Assembly (NCBI GenBank): GCA_035280425.1
Contig: DATEFW010000025.1
Location: 186,001 to 250,000, forward strand
Reading direction: 5' to 3'
Origin: QHXW01 sp035280425
Lineage (GTDB): Bacteria; Acidobacteriota; Terriglobia; Bryobacterales; Bryobacteraceae
DNA length: 64,000 nt
Made by a program: the position numbers and the translations under genes. Below the pieces are notes generated by a model. It saw only the letters and a list, made by a program, of their open reading frames with translations. It was not told where the DNA came from and did no database searches. Of this stretch, positions 1-8,362 are shown in pieces (within the stretch, counting starts at the first letter, position 1; each line of letters opens with the position of its first letter).

Positions 1-807
1 ACGCGGAGGCGCCAGAAAGATCGTGGGCCGGACGGCTTTGATTTCCTGCGGCAGCTTCAGCAGGCTTTCGGTGAAGGTGACGGGCATGCCGCTGCGGATG
101 GGGAGCAGCTCGACGACGACTCGCTGGGCGATGTGCGCCGACGGTAGAAATGCGACGGTGCGGTCCTCGGGGCTCATGGGGAGCACGACTGGGCCCATAT
201 CGATATTGGCGACGAGCGCGCGGTGCGAGACCATGACCATCTTGGGCTCGCCCGTTGCGCCGGAGGTGAGATAAAGCACGGCATTGTCGAAGGGCGATAC
301 TTCGGCGCGCATAGCGGGGAGCAGGTTGGGATCGTGCGCGATGGCTTCGCGGCCGCAGTGGCGGAGGTGTTCCAGAGTAATGGCTCCGGGAGCTTCGCCG
401 GTGAGCAGAATCCATTTCTGCACGGGAGCGTCGCGGAGCTTGTTCAACGTTTTCGGATCTTCGACGAACAGGGCTTTGGCGTCACAGGCCTGGATCGTGC
501 GGACAAGCTCGTGGGGCGGATAGCTGGGATAGAGCGCGGCAGCGATGGAACCGTTGGCCATGATGCCGAGATCGGCGAGATAAAATTCGAGGCGCGTTTC
601 GGAGTCGAGCGCGACGATGTCGCCTTTTTGAATGCCGAGCGTGCGCAGGCCGGCGGCGATCTCTTCGACGGCGGTTCGGTATTCGATCCAGCTCAGCGTT
701 TGGACCTGGCGCTTGCCGGAGATGGTCTGCGGCTGATGAAGTGCGGGTGCAGTTCCGTATTGCTCAGCGGCTTCTTCGAGGACGCGAAAGACGGTGCGGT
801 CGGCCAT
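1..807 (-). CDS. AMP-forming long-chain acyl-CoA synthetase, N-terminal part
   Basis: The frame opens at the ATG whose complement is 805-807 (MADRTVFRVLEE...) and runs off the left edge, so only the first 269 residues are present. An AMP-binding signature TSGATGEPK lies at about residues 181-189, followed by MVMVSHRAL, as in the adenylate-forming superfamily. The opening region (residues 1-120, with EYRTAVEEIAAGLRTLG and an LVRTIQACDAKALFVED stretch) resembles long-chain fatty acyl-CoA ligases. The enzyme would activate fatty acids to acyl-AMP and then acyl-CoA in the cytoplasm. It starts 13 bp after the Fpg gene on the same strand, so the two may be co-transcribed. Substrate cannot be judged without the C-terminal half. 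Confidence 0.85.
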   Translation of the reverse strand, partial: MADRTVFRVLEEAAEQYGTAPALHQPQTISGKRQVQTLSWIEYRTAVEEIAAGLRTLGIQKGDIVALDSETRLEFYLADLGIMANGSIAAALYPSYPPHELVRTIQACDAKALFVEDPKTLNKLRDAPVQKWILLTGEAPGAITLEHLRHCGREAIAHDPNLLPAMRAEVSPFDNAVLYLTSGATGEPKMVMVSHRALVANIDMGPVVLPMSPEDRTVAFLPSAHIAQRVVVELLPIRSGMPVTFTESLLKLPQEIKAVRPTIFLAPPR

Positions 808-820
808 CGGGAAAATGCTA

Positions 821-1747
821 TCACGGCCGCGCGGGAGGGCTGACGGCGGCACGGCGGGGAAGGGCCTCGAGTTCTTCGAGGGTGCGAGGCCAATCCTCGC
901 GGAGCAGGCGCGAGAGCGCGCGGTCGGCGAGCAGGCGGCCGCCGGTCTGGCAGCGGGCACAGTAATTCGTTTCGTTCGATGCGTAACGGATGCGCTGCAC
1001 TTTCGCGCCGCAGCGCGGGCAGGGCTGTCCATACTTGCCGTGCACGGCCATGGCGTCGCGGAACGCGGTGACGTTTTCGGGGAACTCGCCGGCGGCTTCG
1101 GCGCGCAGGCGGACAACCCATTCGCTGAGCGTTACGCGAATAGCGTCGAGGAGCGTGCGGATTTCTTCGGGCTTGAGTTTCTGGGTCAAGGCGACGGGAG
1201 AAAGCTGCGCGCGGTGGAGGATTTCGTCGGAATAGGCATTGCCGATGCCGCTGAACAGGCGTGGATCGGTGAGCGCGCGTTTGAGCGTGTGGTTGGCGGC
1301 AGTGAGTGCGCGGGTGAAAGCGGCGAGATCGGTAGTGAAGACATCCATGCCTCCGGCGTCGAGAGCCTGCAGGTTGTCGTCGCCTTTGACGACGTGCAGC
1401 GACGCGCGTTTTTGCGAACCGGCCTCGGTGAGGACGAGCGTGCCGTTGGAAAAATCGAATGCTGCGGGCGCATTTTTTCGCGGAAGTTTGGCGAGGCGCG
1501 CGCGCCAGTGGAGACGGCCGGCGATCATGAGATGGAGCACGAGCCAAAGGTCGTCTTCAAGACCAATGGCGATGCGTTTGCCCACGCGTGTGAGGCGGCG
1601 TACTTTTTTCCCTTCCGCAGCGGCTGGCGGCGGATCGATGGAGCGCAGCAGAAACGGACTGGCCAGCCGGATGCGCTCTAACGTTTCGCCGAGAATGCGC
1701 GCTTCAAGCGCTTCGATATAAACGGTGATATCCGGCAGTTCGGGCAC
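821..1747 (-). CDS. Formamidopyrimidine-DNA glycosylase family protein (Fpg/MutM/Nei)
   Basis: A 308-residue protein beginning MPELPDI, with the family's N-terminal Pro2 (Schiff-base nucleophile after Met removal) and Glu3. Lys57 sits in RVGKRIA as in Fpg. The helix-two-turn-helix is visible at about 167-184 (GIGNAYSDEILHRAQLSP). A C-terminal zinc finger has Cys243, Cys246, Cys263 and Cys266 (CPRC...CARC). Length is a little above the usual 270-290 because of a tail after the finger. It excises oxidised purines in base excision repair with associated AP lyase activity. PELPD instead of PELPE leaves open a specificity different from classical MutM, so no symbol is given. It lies just upstream of the acyl-CoA synthetase. 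Confidence 0.9.
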   Translation of the reverse strand: MPELPDITVYIEALEARILGETLERIRLASPFLLRSIDPPPAAAEGKKVRRLTRVGKRIAIGLEDDLWLVLHLMIAGRLHWRARLAKLPRKNAPAAFDFSNGTLVLTEAGSQKRASLHVVKGDDNLQALDAGGMDVFTTDLAAFTRALTAANHTLKRALTDPRLFSGIGNAYSDEILHRAQLSPVALTQKLKPEEIRTLLDAIRVTLSEWVVRLRAEAAGEFPENVTAFRDAMAVHGKYGQPCPRCGAKVQRIRYASNETNYCARCQTGGRLLADRALSRLLREDWPRTLEELEALPRRAAVSPPARP

Positions 1748-1789
1748 TTTTCATCAGCGTGGCACGGCGGGCGGCCCGAGAGCAACGGC

Positions 1790-1795
1790 TACAAT
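1790..1795 (+). promoter_or_regulatory. Putative -10 element TACAAT of the ArsA-like gene
   Basis: TACAAT ends six bases before the ATG at 1802, so a start about 7 nt downstream would fall on the start codon (leaderless mRNA). There is no convincing -35 hexamer and no well-spaced Shine-Dalgarno. Confidence 0.5.
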
Positions 1796-1801
1796 GGAAG
1801 C

Positions 1802-2989
1802 ATGAGGATTCTGCTGTTCAGCGGCAAGGGCGGCGTGGGAAAGACCAGTCTTGCGGCAGCAACCGGGCTGCACCTTTCGCGTCTGGGATACCGCACGCTG
1901 GTAATGAGCGTGGACCCGGCGCACAGCCTGGCGGACGCGTTCGATCTGGAGGTTTCGCTGTTTCAGGAGCGGACCAGCGATCCTTACGTGATCGACAGCA
2001 AACTCTCGATTCATGAAGTCAATATTCAAAAGGAGATCAAGCGGCACTGGCGCGAGATCTCAACTTACGTGGTTTCGGTGCTGCGCACGACGGGCATCAG
2101 CGACGTGGAGGCGGAGGAACTGGCGATTCTTCCGGGGATGGAAGAGCTAAGCGCGATGATGTACGTCAACCAGTTCCGTCGCGAGCAGCGCTATGACGTG
2201 ATTGTGCTGGATTGCGCGCCGACGGCGGAATCGATGCGGTTCGTGAGCATGCCGACGACGCTCGAATGGTACATGAAGCACGTGTTTCCGTTCCAGCGCG
2301 GAATCTTGAAAGCCGTACGGCCGGTGGCGAACCGGATTTCGCCCGTCGAGCTTCCCACCGACAGCTATTTCGCCAACATCCAAGACCTTTTCGGGCGCCT
2401 GGACGGGATCGCGGACCTGCTCGAAGACCCGAAGGTTACCAGCGTGCGGCTGGTGACGAATCCGGAAAAGATGGTGCTGCGCGAGACGCAGCGCGCGTTT
2501 GTTTATTTTTCGCTGCACGGCCTGACGGTGGACGGGATCATCGTGAACCGCGTGCTGCCGGAAGCGGTCACAGATGACTGGTTCAGGGAATGGCGCGAAT
2601 CGCAGTCAAAGATCCTGCACGAGATCGAAGAATATTTCGCGCCGGTCGTGGTGAAACGCGTGCCGCTGTTCGTGCATGAGGTGTTGGGGCGCGAGCGGCT
2701 GGACGCGCTGGCGCAAGTGCTCTACGCCGAAAAGGAGGATCCCGCGGCGGTGGTGCGCACCGAAGCGCCCTACACCTTCGAGAAGCGGAATTCGCACTAT
2801 GAAGTGCGGCTGCGGCTGCCGTTCGCGGCCAAGGGCGACGTGGGGCTGTTCAAGAAAGGCGACGAACTGGTCGTGGAGATCGGCACGCTAAGGCGGCACA
2901 TTGGCCTTCCGACCTCGATGGCCGCCCTGACTCCCGCGCGTGCCACTTTGCAGAATAAAATATTAACAGTGGAGATGAAAGAGGGCTGA
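1802..2989 (+). CDS. ArsA/Get3 (TRC40)-family ATPase with C-terminal HSP20-like domain
   Basis: A 395-residue protein opening MRILLFSGKGGVGKTS, the deviant Walker A of ArsA/Get3 ATPases (residues 8-16), followed by MSVDPAHSLADAF. DCAPTAESMRF near residue 140 corresponds to the switch II/A-loop DTAPTGHTLR. From about residue 310 to the end (YEVRLRLPF...GDELVVEIGTLRRHIGLP) it has the beta-rich HSP20/alpha-crystallin-like domain found on many bacterial ArsA homologues. It is a single NTPase domain, so it would act as a dimer. Family members insert tail-anchored proteins or energise arsenite export. No arsB or arsR is nearby, so a targeting or chaperone role is more likely. It is followed after one base by a small CxxC protein. 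Confidence 0.88.
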   Translation: MRILLFSGKGGVGKTSLAAATGLHLSRLGYRTLVMSVDPAHSLADAFDLEVSLFQERTSDPYVIDSKLSIHEVNIQKEIKRHWREISTYVVSVLRTTGISDVEAEELAILPGMEELSAMMYVNQFRREQRYDVIVLDCAPTAESMRFVSMPTTLEWYMKHVFPFQRGILKAVRPVANRISPVELPTDSYFANIQDLFGRLDGIADLLEDPKVTSVRLVTNPEKMVLRETQRAFVYFSLHGLTVDGIIVNRVLPEAVTDDWFREWRESQSKILHEIEEYFAPVVVKRVPLFVHEVLGRERLDALAQVLYAEKEDPAAVVRTEAPYTFEKRNSHYEVRLRLPFAAKGDVGLFKKGDELVVEIGTLRRHIGLPTSMAALTPARATLQNKILTVEMKEG

Positions 2990-2990
2990 C

Positions 2991-3221
2991 ATGGAAGAAA
3001 AACAGCAAGCCACCGCCCAACCGCAGCAGGGTTGTTTTTTTTGCACCGTAGCCGGGCCGCAGATCGAGCAACTTCTGAGTCACTGCTGGCCTGAACCCAC
3101 ACAGGAGCATTTCCGGAACGCGCGAGTGGAGGTGCTTAAAGGCATTCGCAGCCTGCTCGACGCACGGATCGAGCGGCTGTCGCAACATGCCCAAAAGGGC
3201 ACGAAAGTAAATGTCGATTAG
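2991..3221 (+). CDS. Small conserved-looking CxxC protein downstream of ArsA homologue
   Basis: A 76-residue protein whose ATG lies one base after the ArsA stop codon, so the two are almost certainly co-translated. The first 14 residues are Gln-rich and probably disordered, then CFFC (Cys15, Cys18) and an amphipathic helical remainder with many charged residues (HFRNARVEVLKGIRSLLDARIERLSQ). No signal peptide or membrane helix is visible. The family is not recognised. The single CxxC could bind metal in a dimer or be redox active. Tight coupling to the ATPase suggests a partner role, which is inference. Confidence 0.75.
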   Translation: MEEKQQATAQPQQGCFFCTVAGPQIEQLLSHCWPEPTQEHFRNARVEVLKGIRSLLDARIERLSQHAQKGTKVNVD

Positions 3222-3236
3222 CGGCGGTGGCTGTTT

Positions 3237-3258
3237 GTAGCGGAGTGGCTGGCGCTAC
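3237..3258. terminator. Hairpin between convergent genes
   Basis: GTAGCG (3237-3242) and CGCTAC (3253-3258) form a 6-bp stem with a 10-nt loop, in the gap between the CxxC gene and the convergent tadA, overlapping the tadA stop. There is no T-run, so intrinsic termination is uncertain. Confidence 0.35.
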
Positions 3259-3698
3259 CGACGGGCTTCAAAGAAGTTCTGCAGAAGCTGGACGCATTCG
3301 GGCGCCAGCACGCCTTCGATGATTTCGACCCGATGGTTGAGCAGGTCGGAATCGGCGATGCGGAATTTGCTCCGAACGCCGCCGAAACGAAGATCCCGCG
3401 CGCCGAACACCAGGCGGGAGACGCGGGCGGCGACGAGTGCGCCGGCGCACATGACGCAAGGCTCGAGCGTGGCGTAGAGCGTGGCGGCTTCGAGGCGGTA
3501 GTTTCCGGTTACCCGCGCGGCTTCGCGGAGAGCCAGAATTTCGGCGTGTGCCGTGGGATCGTTGCTGGCAATAGGCGAATTAAAGCCCTTCCCAATGATC
3601 TGATTATCGATCACCACAACAGCGCCTACCGGCACTTCGCCGGCAGCGGCCGCTTGCCGGGCCAGTTTAATTGCTTCGCGCATGAACCATTCGTGCAT
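3255..3698 (-). CDS. tadA: tRNA-specific adenosine deaminase
   Basis: A 147-residue CDA-fold deaminase. Zinc ligands are clear: His51 in HAE (51-53) with catalytic Glu53, and PCVMC with Cys81 and Cys84. N-terminal VPVGAVVV and later NHRVEIIEGVL are typical of TadA, which deaminates A34 to inosine in tRNA-Arg(ACG). Length matches the family (about 150). The start MHEWFMREAI has no good Shine-Dalgarno. A TATGCT hexamer on this strand (3713-3708) ends 9 nt upstream, so the message may be leaderless. A guanine deaminase is the main alternative, but the TadA reading fits better. Confidence 0.92.
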   Translation of the reverse strand: MHEWFMREAIKLARQAAAAGEVPVGAVVVIDNQIIGKGFNSPIASNDPTAHAEILALREAARVTGNYRLEAATLYATLEPCVMCAGALVAARVSRLVFGARDLRFGGVRSKFRIADSDLLNHRVEIIEGVLAPECVQLLQNFFEARR

Positions 3699-3707
3699 GC
3701 ATTCCGT

Positions 3708-3726
3708 AGCATAGAATATATAGAAT
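3708..3726. promoter_or_regulatory. Divergent tadA/ABC permease promoter with overlapping -10 elements
   Basis: Within the 31-bp gap, the plus strand has TAGAAT at 3712-3717 and again at 3721-3726, and the minus strand has TATGCT at 3713-3708. The minus hexamer overlaps the first plus hexamer by two bases, so the two polymerases could not bind at once. Confidence 0.45.
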
Positions 3727-3729
3727 CCA

Positions 3730-4890
3730 ATGTTTCGCTACCTGCCCCTCATTGCGAAGAACTGCTGGCGTAACCGGCGCCGCACGATTCTGACGATTGT
3801 CAGCGTGGGCGTTTCCATGTGCCTGCTGGGTGTGATTACGTCTATTTATCACGCGTTTTACATGAGCGATCCGACGCCCGAGCAGGCGCTGCGTCTGGTT
3901 GCACGCAATAAGATTTCGCTGACGCAGCCGATCCCGCAATTCTATGAAGCGCGCATCAGGCAGATTCCCGGTGTGCGGGAGGTGATGATTTCCCAGTGGT
4001 TCGGCGGGGTATACAAGGACGCGCGCGACCCCAAGAATTTTTTCGCCCGTTTTGCAGTTGAGCCGGAAAAACTGTTCACCATCTACGGCGAGGTCACCAT
4101 GCCGGACGATCAGAAGCGGGCGTTTGAAAGTGACCGCACCGGTTGCGTGATCGGCCGCGATCTGGCTACTAAATTCAACTTTCATCTGGGAGACCGGATT
4201 ACCATCGTGGGCGATATCTTTCCCGGCAACTATGAATTTACGGTCCGGGGAATTTTCGACAGCCCGCGGCGCAGCGAAGTTCTGTATTTCAATCGCGAGT
4301 ATCTCGAGCAGACTTTACCGGAAGCGCGGCGCGGGAATGTCGGGACATTCAACATCCTGGTCGACCGTCCGGAGAACGCCACACGGATCGCCGAAGCGAT
4401 CGATGACGGCTTCCACAACAGCCCGGTGCAGACCAAGACCGAATCGGAGCAGGCTTTCGCTCTGAGCTTCGTAGCTTTTCTTGGCAACGTGAAAGCGTTT
4501 CTGATGAGCGTCTCGGCCGCGGTGATGTTCACGATTCTGCTGGTCTCGGCGAACACCATGGCGATGTCGGTGCGGGAACGCGTTCGTGAGGTGGGGGTGC
4601 TGAAAACACTCGGGTTCACACCCGGCGCGATTATGAGCCTGATCTTGGGCGAAGCCTGCGCGATTTCAGTGACCGGCGGGCTCGTCGGATTTGCGATCTC
4701 GATTGGGCTGACCACGGCAATTCGAAAAAGTCCGTTCGGCATGTTTATCCCGCCGGTGCCGGGATTCGAGGGCTCGGTGGCGCTGGCCTGCGTGCTGACC
4801 GCTGGTTTCATCGGAGTGCTGAGCTCGCTCGTTCCGGCTTGGGGCGCGTCGCGGACTTCGATCGTACAGGCGTTGCGGAGCACGGATTAA
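3730..4890 (+). CDS. ABC transporter permease (MacB/FtsX type), first of two
   Basis: 386 residues with an FtsX/MacB layout: one membrane helix near residues 14-36 (TILTIVSVGVSMCLLGVITSIYH region), a large periplasmic domain (about 40-250), then three C-terminal helices at roughly 253-278, 305-332 and 348-372. VRERVREVGVLKTLGFTPG precedes the penultimate helices, the coupling region that contacts the ATPase. It is followed after four bases by a second permease, then adaptor and ATPase genes. MacB carries ATPase and permease in one chain. Here they are separate, as in DevBCA/LolCDE-type systems. Confidence 0.88.
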   Translation: MFRYLPLIAKNCWRNRRRTILTIVSVGVSMCLLGVITSIYHAFYMSDPTPEQALRLVARNKISLTQPIPQFYEARIRQIPGVREVMISQWFGGVYKDARDPKNFFARFAVEPEKLFTIYGEVTMPDDQKRAFESDRTGCVIGRDLATKFNFHLGDRITIVGDIFPGNYEFTVRGIFDSPRRSEVLYFNREYLEQTLPEARRGNVGTFNILVDRPENATRIAEAIDDGFHNSPVQTKTESEQAFALSFVAFLGNVKAFLMSVSAAVMFTILLVSANTMAMSVRERVREVGVLKTLGFTPGAIMSLILGEACAISVTGGLVGFAISIGLTTAIRKSPFGMFIPPVPGFEGSVALACVLTAGFIGVLSSLVPAWGASRTSIVQALRSTD

Positions 4891-4894
4891 CACC

Positions 4895-6058
4895 ATGGCC
4901 ATACCTGTCGCCTACAATTTTCGCAACCTGGTCGTCAGAAAGACGACGACGGTCATGACCGCGCTCGGGATCGCTTTGACCGTGGCAGTGCTGTTGGCGA
5001 TTCTGGCGATGATCAACGGCCTGCGGACAACGCTGGCATCGTCAGGCGATCCGCTGCAAGTACTGGTTCTGCGAAAAGGATCGGAATCGGAGGTAGTGAG
5101 CAACTTTACTCGTGGGCAGTTTCAGGATCTGAAGTTCAAGCCCGGCATCGCCACGGGTAAGGACGGCCAGCCGATGGCTTCGCTCGAACTCGTCACGGTC
5201 ATCAACCTGGTGAGCGTGGACGCGCCAGAAGGGATGAATGTGACGGTGCGCGGCCTCACTTCGACCGGGATCACGATGCGCCCGGACCTGAGTCTTTCGA
5301 GCGGCCACTGGTTTCAAAGCGGGCGGAGGGAGCTGGTGGTGGGGAAATCCATTGCGCAGCGTTTCCCGGACGCGCGCATCGGCCACAAGCTGCGGTTCGG
5401 ACGCGGCGATTGGGAAGTGGTGGGCGTGATGGACGCCGGGCGCGGCGCTCCGAACAGCGAAATCTGGGGCGATCTCAACCAGGTAAGCTCGGACCTCCAG
5501 CGCGTCGAGGTGTTGAGCTCCGCGCTGGTGCGGACCGCCGATCCCGTGGCTGCGAAAGCGCTGATTAACGATATCAACAACGACCAGCGCCTCAACATGA
5601 ATGCACAATCGGAGCGGGAATATTATGATCTACAGACGCGTTCGGCGGCGCCAATCGAATTCACAGGAATCTTCGTAGCGATCATCATGGCAGTGGGCAG
5701 CAGTTTCGCGGCGATGAACACGATGTATGCGGCAGTGGCGCGGCGCGCGCAGGAGATCGGCACCTTGCGTGTGCTGGGATTTTCGCGCGGCAGCATTCTT
5801 TCCAGCTTCTTCGTCGAATCGGTCCTGCTGGCGATTCTGGGCGGCATGCTCGGCTGCCTGCTGGTGCTGCCGCTCAATGGTATTACGACTGGAGTTGGCG
5901 GAGCGAATTTCAGCGAAATCGATTTCAGTTTCCATGTGACGCCGCAGATTATGATTTCCGGAGTGATTTTCGCCACGGTGCTGGGTGCGTTTGGCGGACT
6001 ATTTCCCGCGCATAATGCATCCAGGAAGGAAATTCTCGCGGCTCTGCGCGGGGCTTAG
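4895..6058 (+). CDS. ABC transporter permease (MacB/FtsX type), second of two
   Basis: 387 residues, same layout as the preceding permease: N-terminal helix (TVMTALGIALTVAVLLAILAM, about 17-37), a periplasmic domain with VVGKSIAQRFPDARIGHKLRFG (the conserved MacB_PCD region), and three C-terminal helices from about residue 255. RRAQEIGTLRVLGFSRGSIL is the cytoplasmic coupling segment. With its neighbour it would form a heterodimeric transmembrane unit. Only four bases separate it from the upstream gene and five from the adaptor gene downstream. Confidence 0.88.
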   Translation: MAIPVAYNFRNLVVRKTTTVMTALGIALTVAVLLAILAMINGLRTTLASSGDPLQVLVLRKGSESEVVSNFTRGQFQDLKFKPGIATGKDGQPMASLELVTVINLVSVDAPEGMNVTVRGLTSTGITMRPDLSLSSGHWFQSGRRELVVGKSIAQRFPDARIGHKLRFGRGDWEVVGVMDAGRGAPNSEIWGDLNQVSSDLQRVEVLSSALVRTADPVAAKALINDINNDQRLNMNAQSEREYYDLQTRSAAPIEFTGIFVAIIMAVGSSFAAMNTMYAAVARRAQEIGTLRVLGFSRGSILSSFFVESVLLAILGGMLGCLLVLPLNGITTGVGGANFSEIDFSFHVTPQIMISGVIFATVLGAFGGLFPAHNASRKEILAALRGA

Positions 6059-6063
6059 GTGTT

Positions 6064-7401
6064 ATGCAAGCCGAACTGAAAGGTTTGCAGATCGACCGCA
6101 CGAAAGGCAAAGAGCCCGGACCGTCGAAATGGGCGATGCGCTGGATTATCGGCGGCGTTCTGATTTTCGTACTGCTTGGCGCGGCACGGTTTGTGTATGG
6201 CCGGCTGAATGCTGCGACCGAAGTGCAGATCGCGCGCGTGCACGCCGAAAGCGCCGCCGCGGCCGGACCTGGCGTAGTGCTCAACGCCACCGGATACATT
6301 GTCGCGGCGCATCGCATCGAGGTGGCGTCGAAGGTGATCGGGCGCGTGGCATGGATCGGCGTGGAAAAGGGCGATAAGGTGAAGGCAGGGCAGGTGCTAG
6401 TGCGGCTGGAAGATGACGAATACCGCGCGCAACTCGAGCAGGCCAAGGGCGCGCTGGCCAATCTCCAGGCCAGGCTCGCGGAGTTGGAACACGGCTCGCG
6501 ACCGGAGGAGATCGCGGTGGCGCGCGCGAATCTGGAACAGGCCAAGGCGGACCAGGTGAATGCGCGGGTGACACTCGACCGCACACGCAATCTTGCTGCT
6601 CAAGGCGTGCTCGCCAAACAGGCGCTCGACGATGCACAGGCCAAGTACGACAGCGCGCTCGCCCGCGCGAATTCGCTGCAAAAAACGCTGGATCTCGCGG
6701 TGCTCGGCCCGCGGCAGGAAGAGGTCGACGCCATGCGCGGACAGGTGGAGCAGGCCAAGGGTGCGGTGGCGTACGCCACGACGCAGCTCGACAATACCGT
6801 CATCCGTGCGCCGGTGACCGGCACGGTGCTCGAGCGCGCGGTCGAAAAGGGCGAATTTTTGACTACGATGTTTGTGGGCGACAAGGGCGCCAAAGGGTAC
6901 GTGGTCGCGCTGGCGGATTTGAACGACTTGCAGGTAGAGCTGGATATCAGCCAGAATGATTTCGCCAAGCTGCGGCCGCGGCAAAAGGGCGTCGTGACGA
7001 CAGACGCGTTTCCGGACCGCAAATATGACGGCATCATCTGGGAAATGTCGCCGGAAGCGAACCGCCAGAAGGCCACGGTACAAATTAAAGTGAAAGTTCT
7101 GAACCCGGACGACTATCTGCGTCCGGAGATGAACGCCAGCGTGGCATTTCTTTCCGATGATAAGGCCGCGGCCGCCGGCACGCCGTCCAAACCGGTGATC
7201 GTGATTCCCTCTTCGGCGATCCGCAACAACGCGGTCTTTGTGATGTTCGACGGAAAGGCTGTGCGGCGCGCAGTGAAGACTGGGCCTGCGAACAGCAAGG
7301 GAGTGCGCATAGAAGACGGGCTGATCGGCGGCGAGGACTTGATTCTGAGTCCGCCCGAATCGCTCAAAGACGGCGACCACGTCAAGCCCAAACAATCCTG
7401 A
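6064..7401 (+). CDS. HlyD/MacA-family periplasmic adaptor protein
   Basis: 445 residues. A single membrane helix near 27-44 (WIIGGVLIFVLLGAARFVYG) anchors it in the inner membrane without a cleavable signal. Then follow the lipoyl-like half-motif (IEVASKVIGRVAWIGVEKGDKVKAGQVLVRLED), a long coiled-coil hairpin (about 115-235, rich in Ala/Glu/Gln), the second lipoyl half (NTVIRAPVTGTVLERAVEKGEF) and beta-barrel domains. It would bridge the two permeases to an outer-membrane TolC-like channel, which is not encoded in this window. Five bases separate it from the ATPase gene. Confidence 0.9.
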   Translation: MQAELKGLQIDRTKGKEPGPSKWAMRWIIGGVLIFVLLGAARFVYGRLNAATEVQIARVHAESAAAAGPGVVLNATGYIVAAHRIEVASKVIGRVAWIGVEKGDKVKAGQVLVRLEDDEYRAQLEQAKGALANLQARLAELEHGSRPEEIAVARANLEQAKADQVNARVTLDRTRNLAAQGVLAKQALDDAQAKYDSALARANSLQKTLDLAVLGPRQEEVDAMRGQVEQAKGAVAYATTQLDNTVIRAPVTGTVLERAVEKGEFLTTMFVGDKGAKGYVVALADLNDLQVELDISQNDFAKLRPRQKGVVTTDAFPDRKYDGIIWEMSPEANRQKATVQIKVKVLNPDDYLRPEMNASVAFLSDDKAAAAGTPSKPVIVIPSSAIRNNAVFVMFDGKAVRRAVKTGPANSKGVRIEDGLIGGEDLILSPPESLKDGDHVKPKQS

Positions 7402-7406
7402 ATGCC

Positions 7407-8105
<699 letters not shown>

Positions 8106-8109
8106 AGCG

Positions 8110-8337
8110 ATGCCTAAGAAAGTCGTCGTGCTGGACAAGCAGGCGGTACGGGAACTCGATCGCCTGGTGGACGGAGGCAGTTATCCGAATCGAGGTTCCG
8201 CGCTGCAGGCTGCCGTCCGTCTCCTGGTGAAGAGGAAGACTGGTCGACGCCTGCAACACGAACTCACGAAGTTAAATCGTCGGGAAGAACAACAGCTAGC
8301 CGAAGAGAGTTTCACAGGAGTCCGCATACCTTACTAA
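8110..8337 (+). CDS. Ribbon-helix-helix (CopG/ParD-like) DNA-binding protein, no partner toxin
   Basis: 75 residues. The N-terminal part (KKVVVLDKQAVRELDRLVDGG-SYPNRGSALQAAVRLLV) matches a ribbon-helix-helix fold: a beta strand, then two helices around a SYPNRGSALQ turn. The C-terminal half is basic and acidic (RRLQHELTKLNRREEQQLAEES), as in antitoxins that wrap a MazF or ParE partner. No toxin gene follows: purH converges 24 bp downstream. It starts four bases after the ATPase stop, so it shares the exporter transcript and may be a local regulator or an orphan antitoxin. Confidence 0.7.
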   Translation: MPKKVVVLDKQAVRELDRLVDGGSYPNRGSALQAAVRLLVKRKTGRRLQHELTKLNRREEQQLAEESFTGVRIPY

Positions 8338-8362
8338 AGGCGGACTTTTGAGGAAACCGCCT
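8338..8362. terminator. Possible shared hairpin between convergent genes
   Basis: AGGCGG (8338-8343) pairs with CCGCCT (8357-8362) around a 13-nt loop, exactly between the RHH gene and the purH stop. No T-tract follows, so it is a weak terminator call. Confidence 0.35.
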
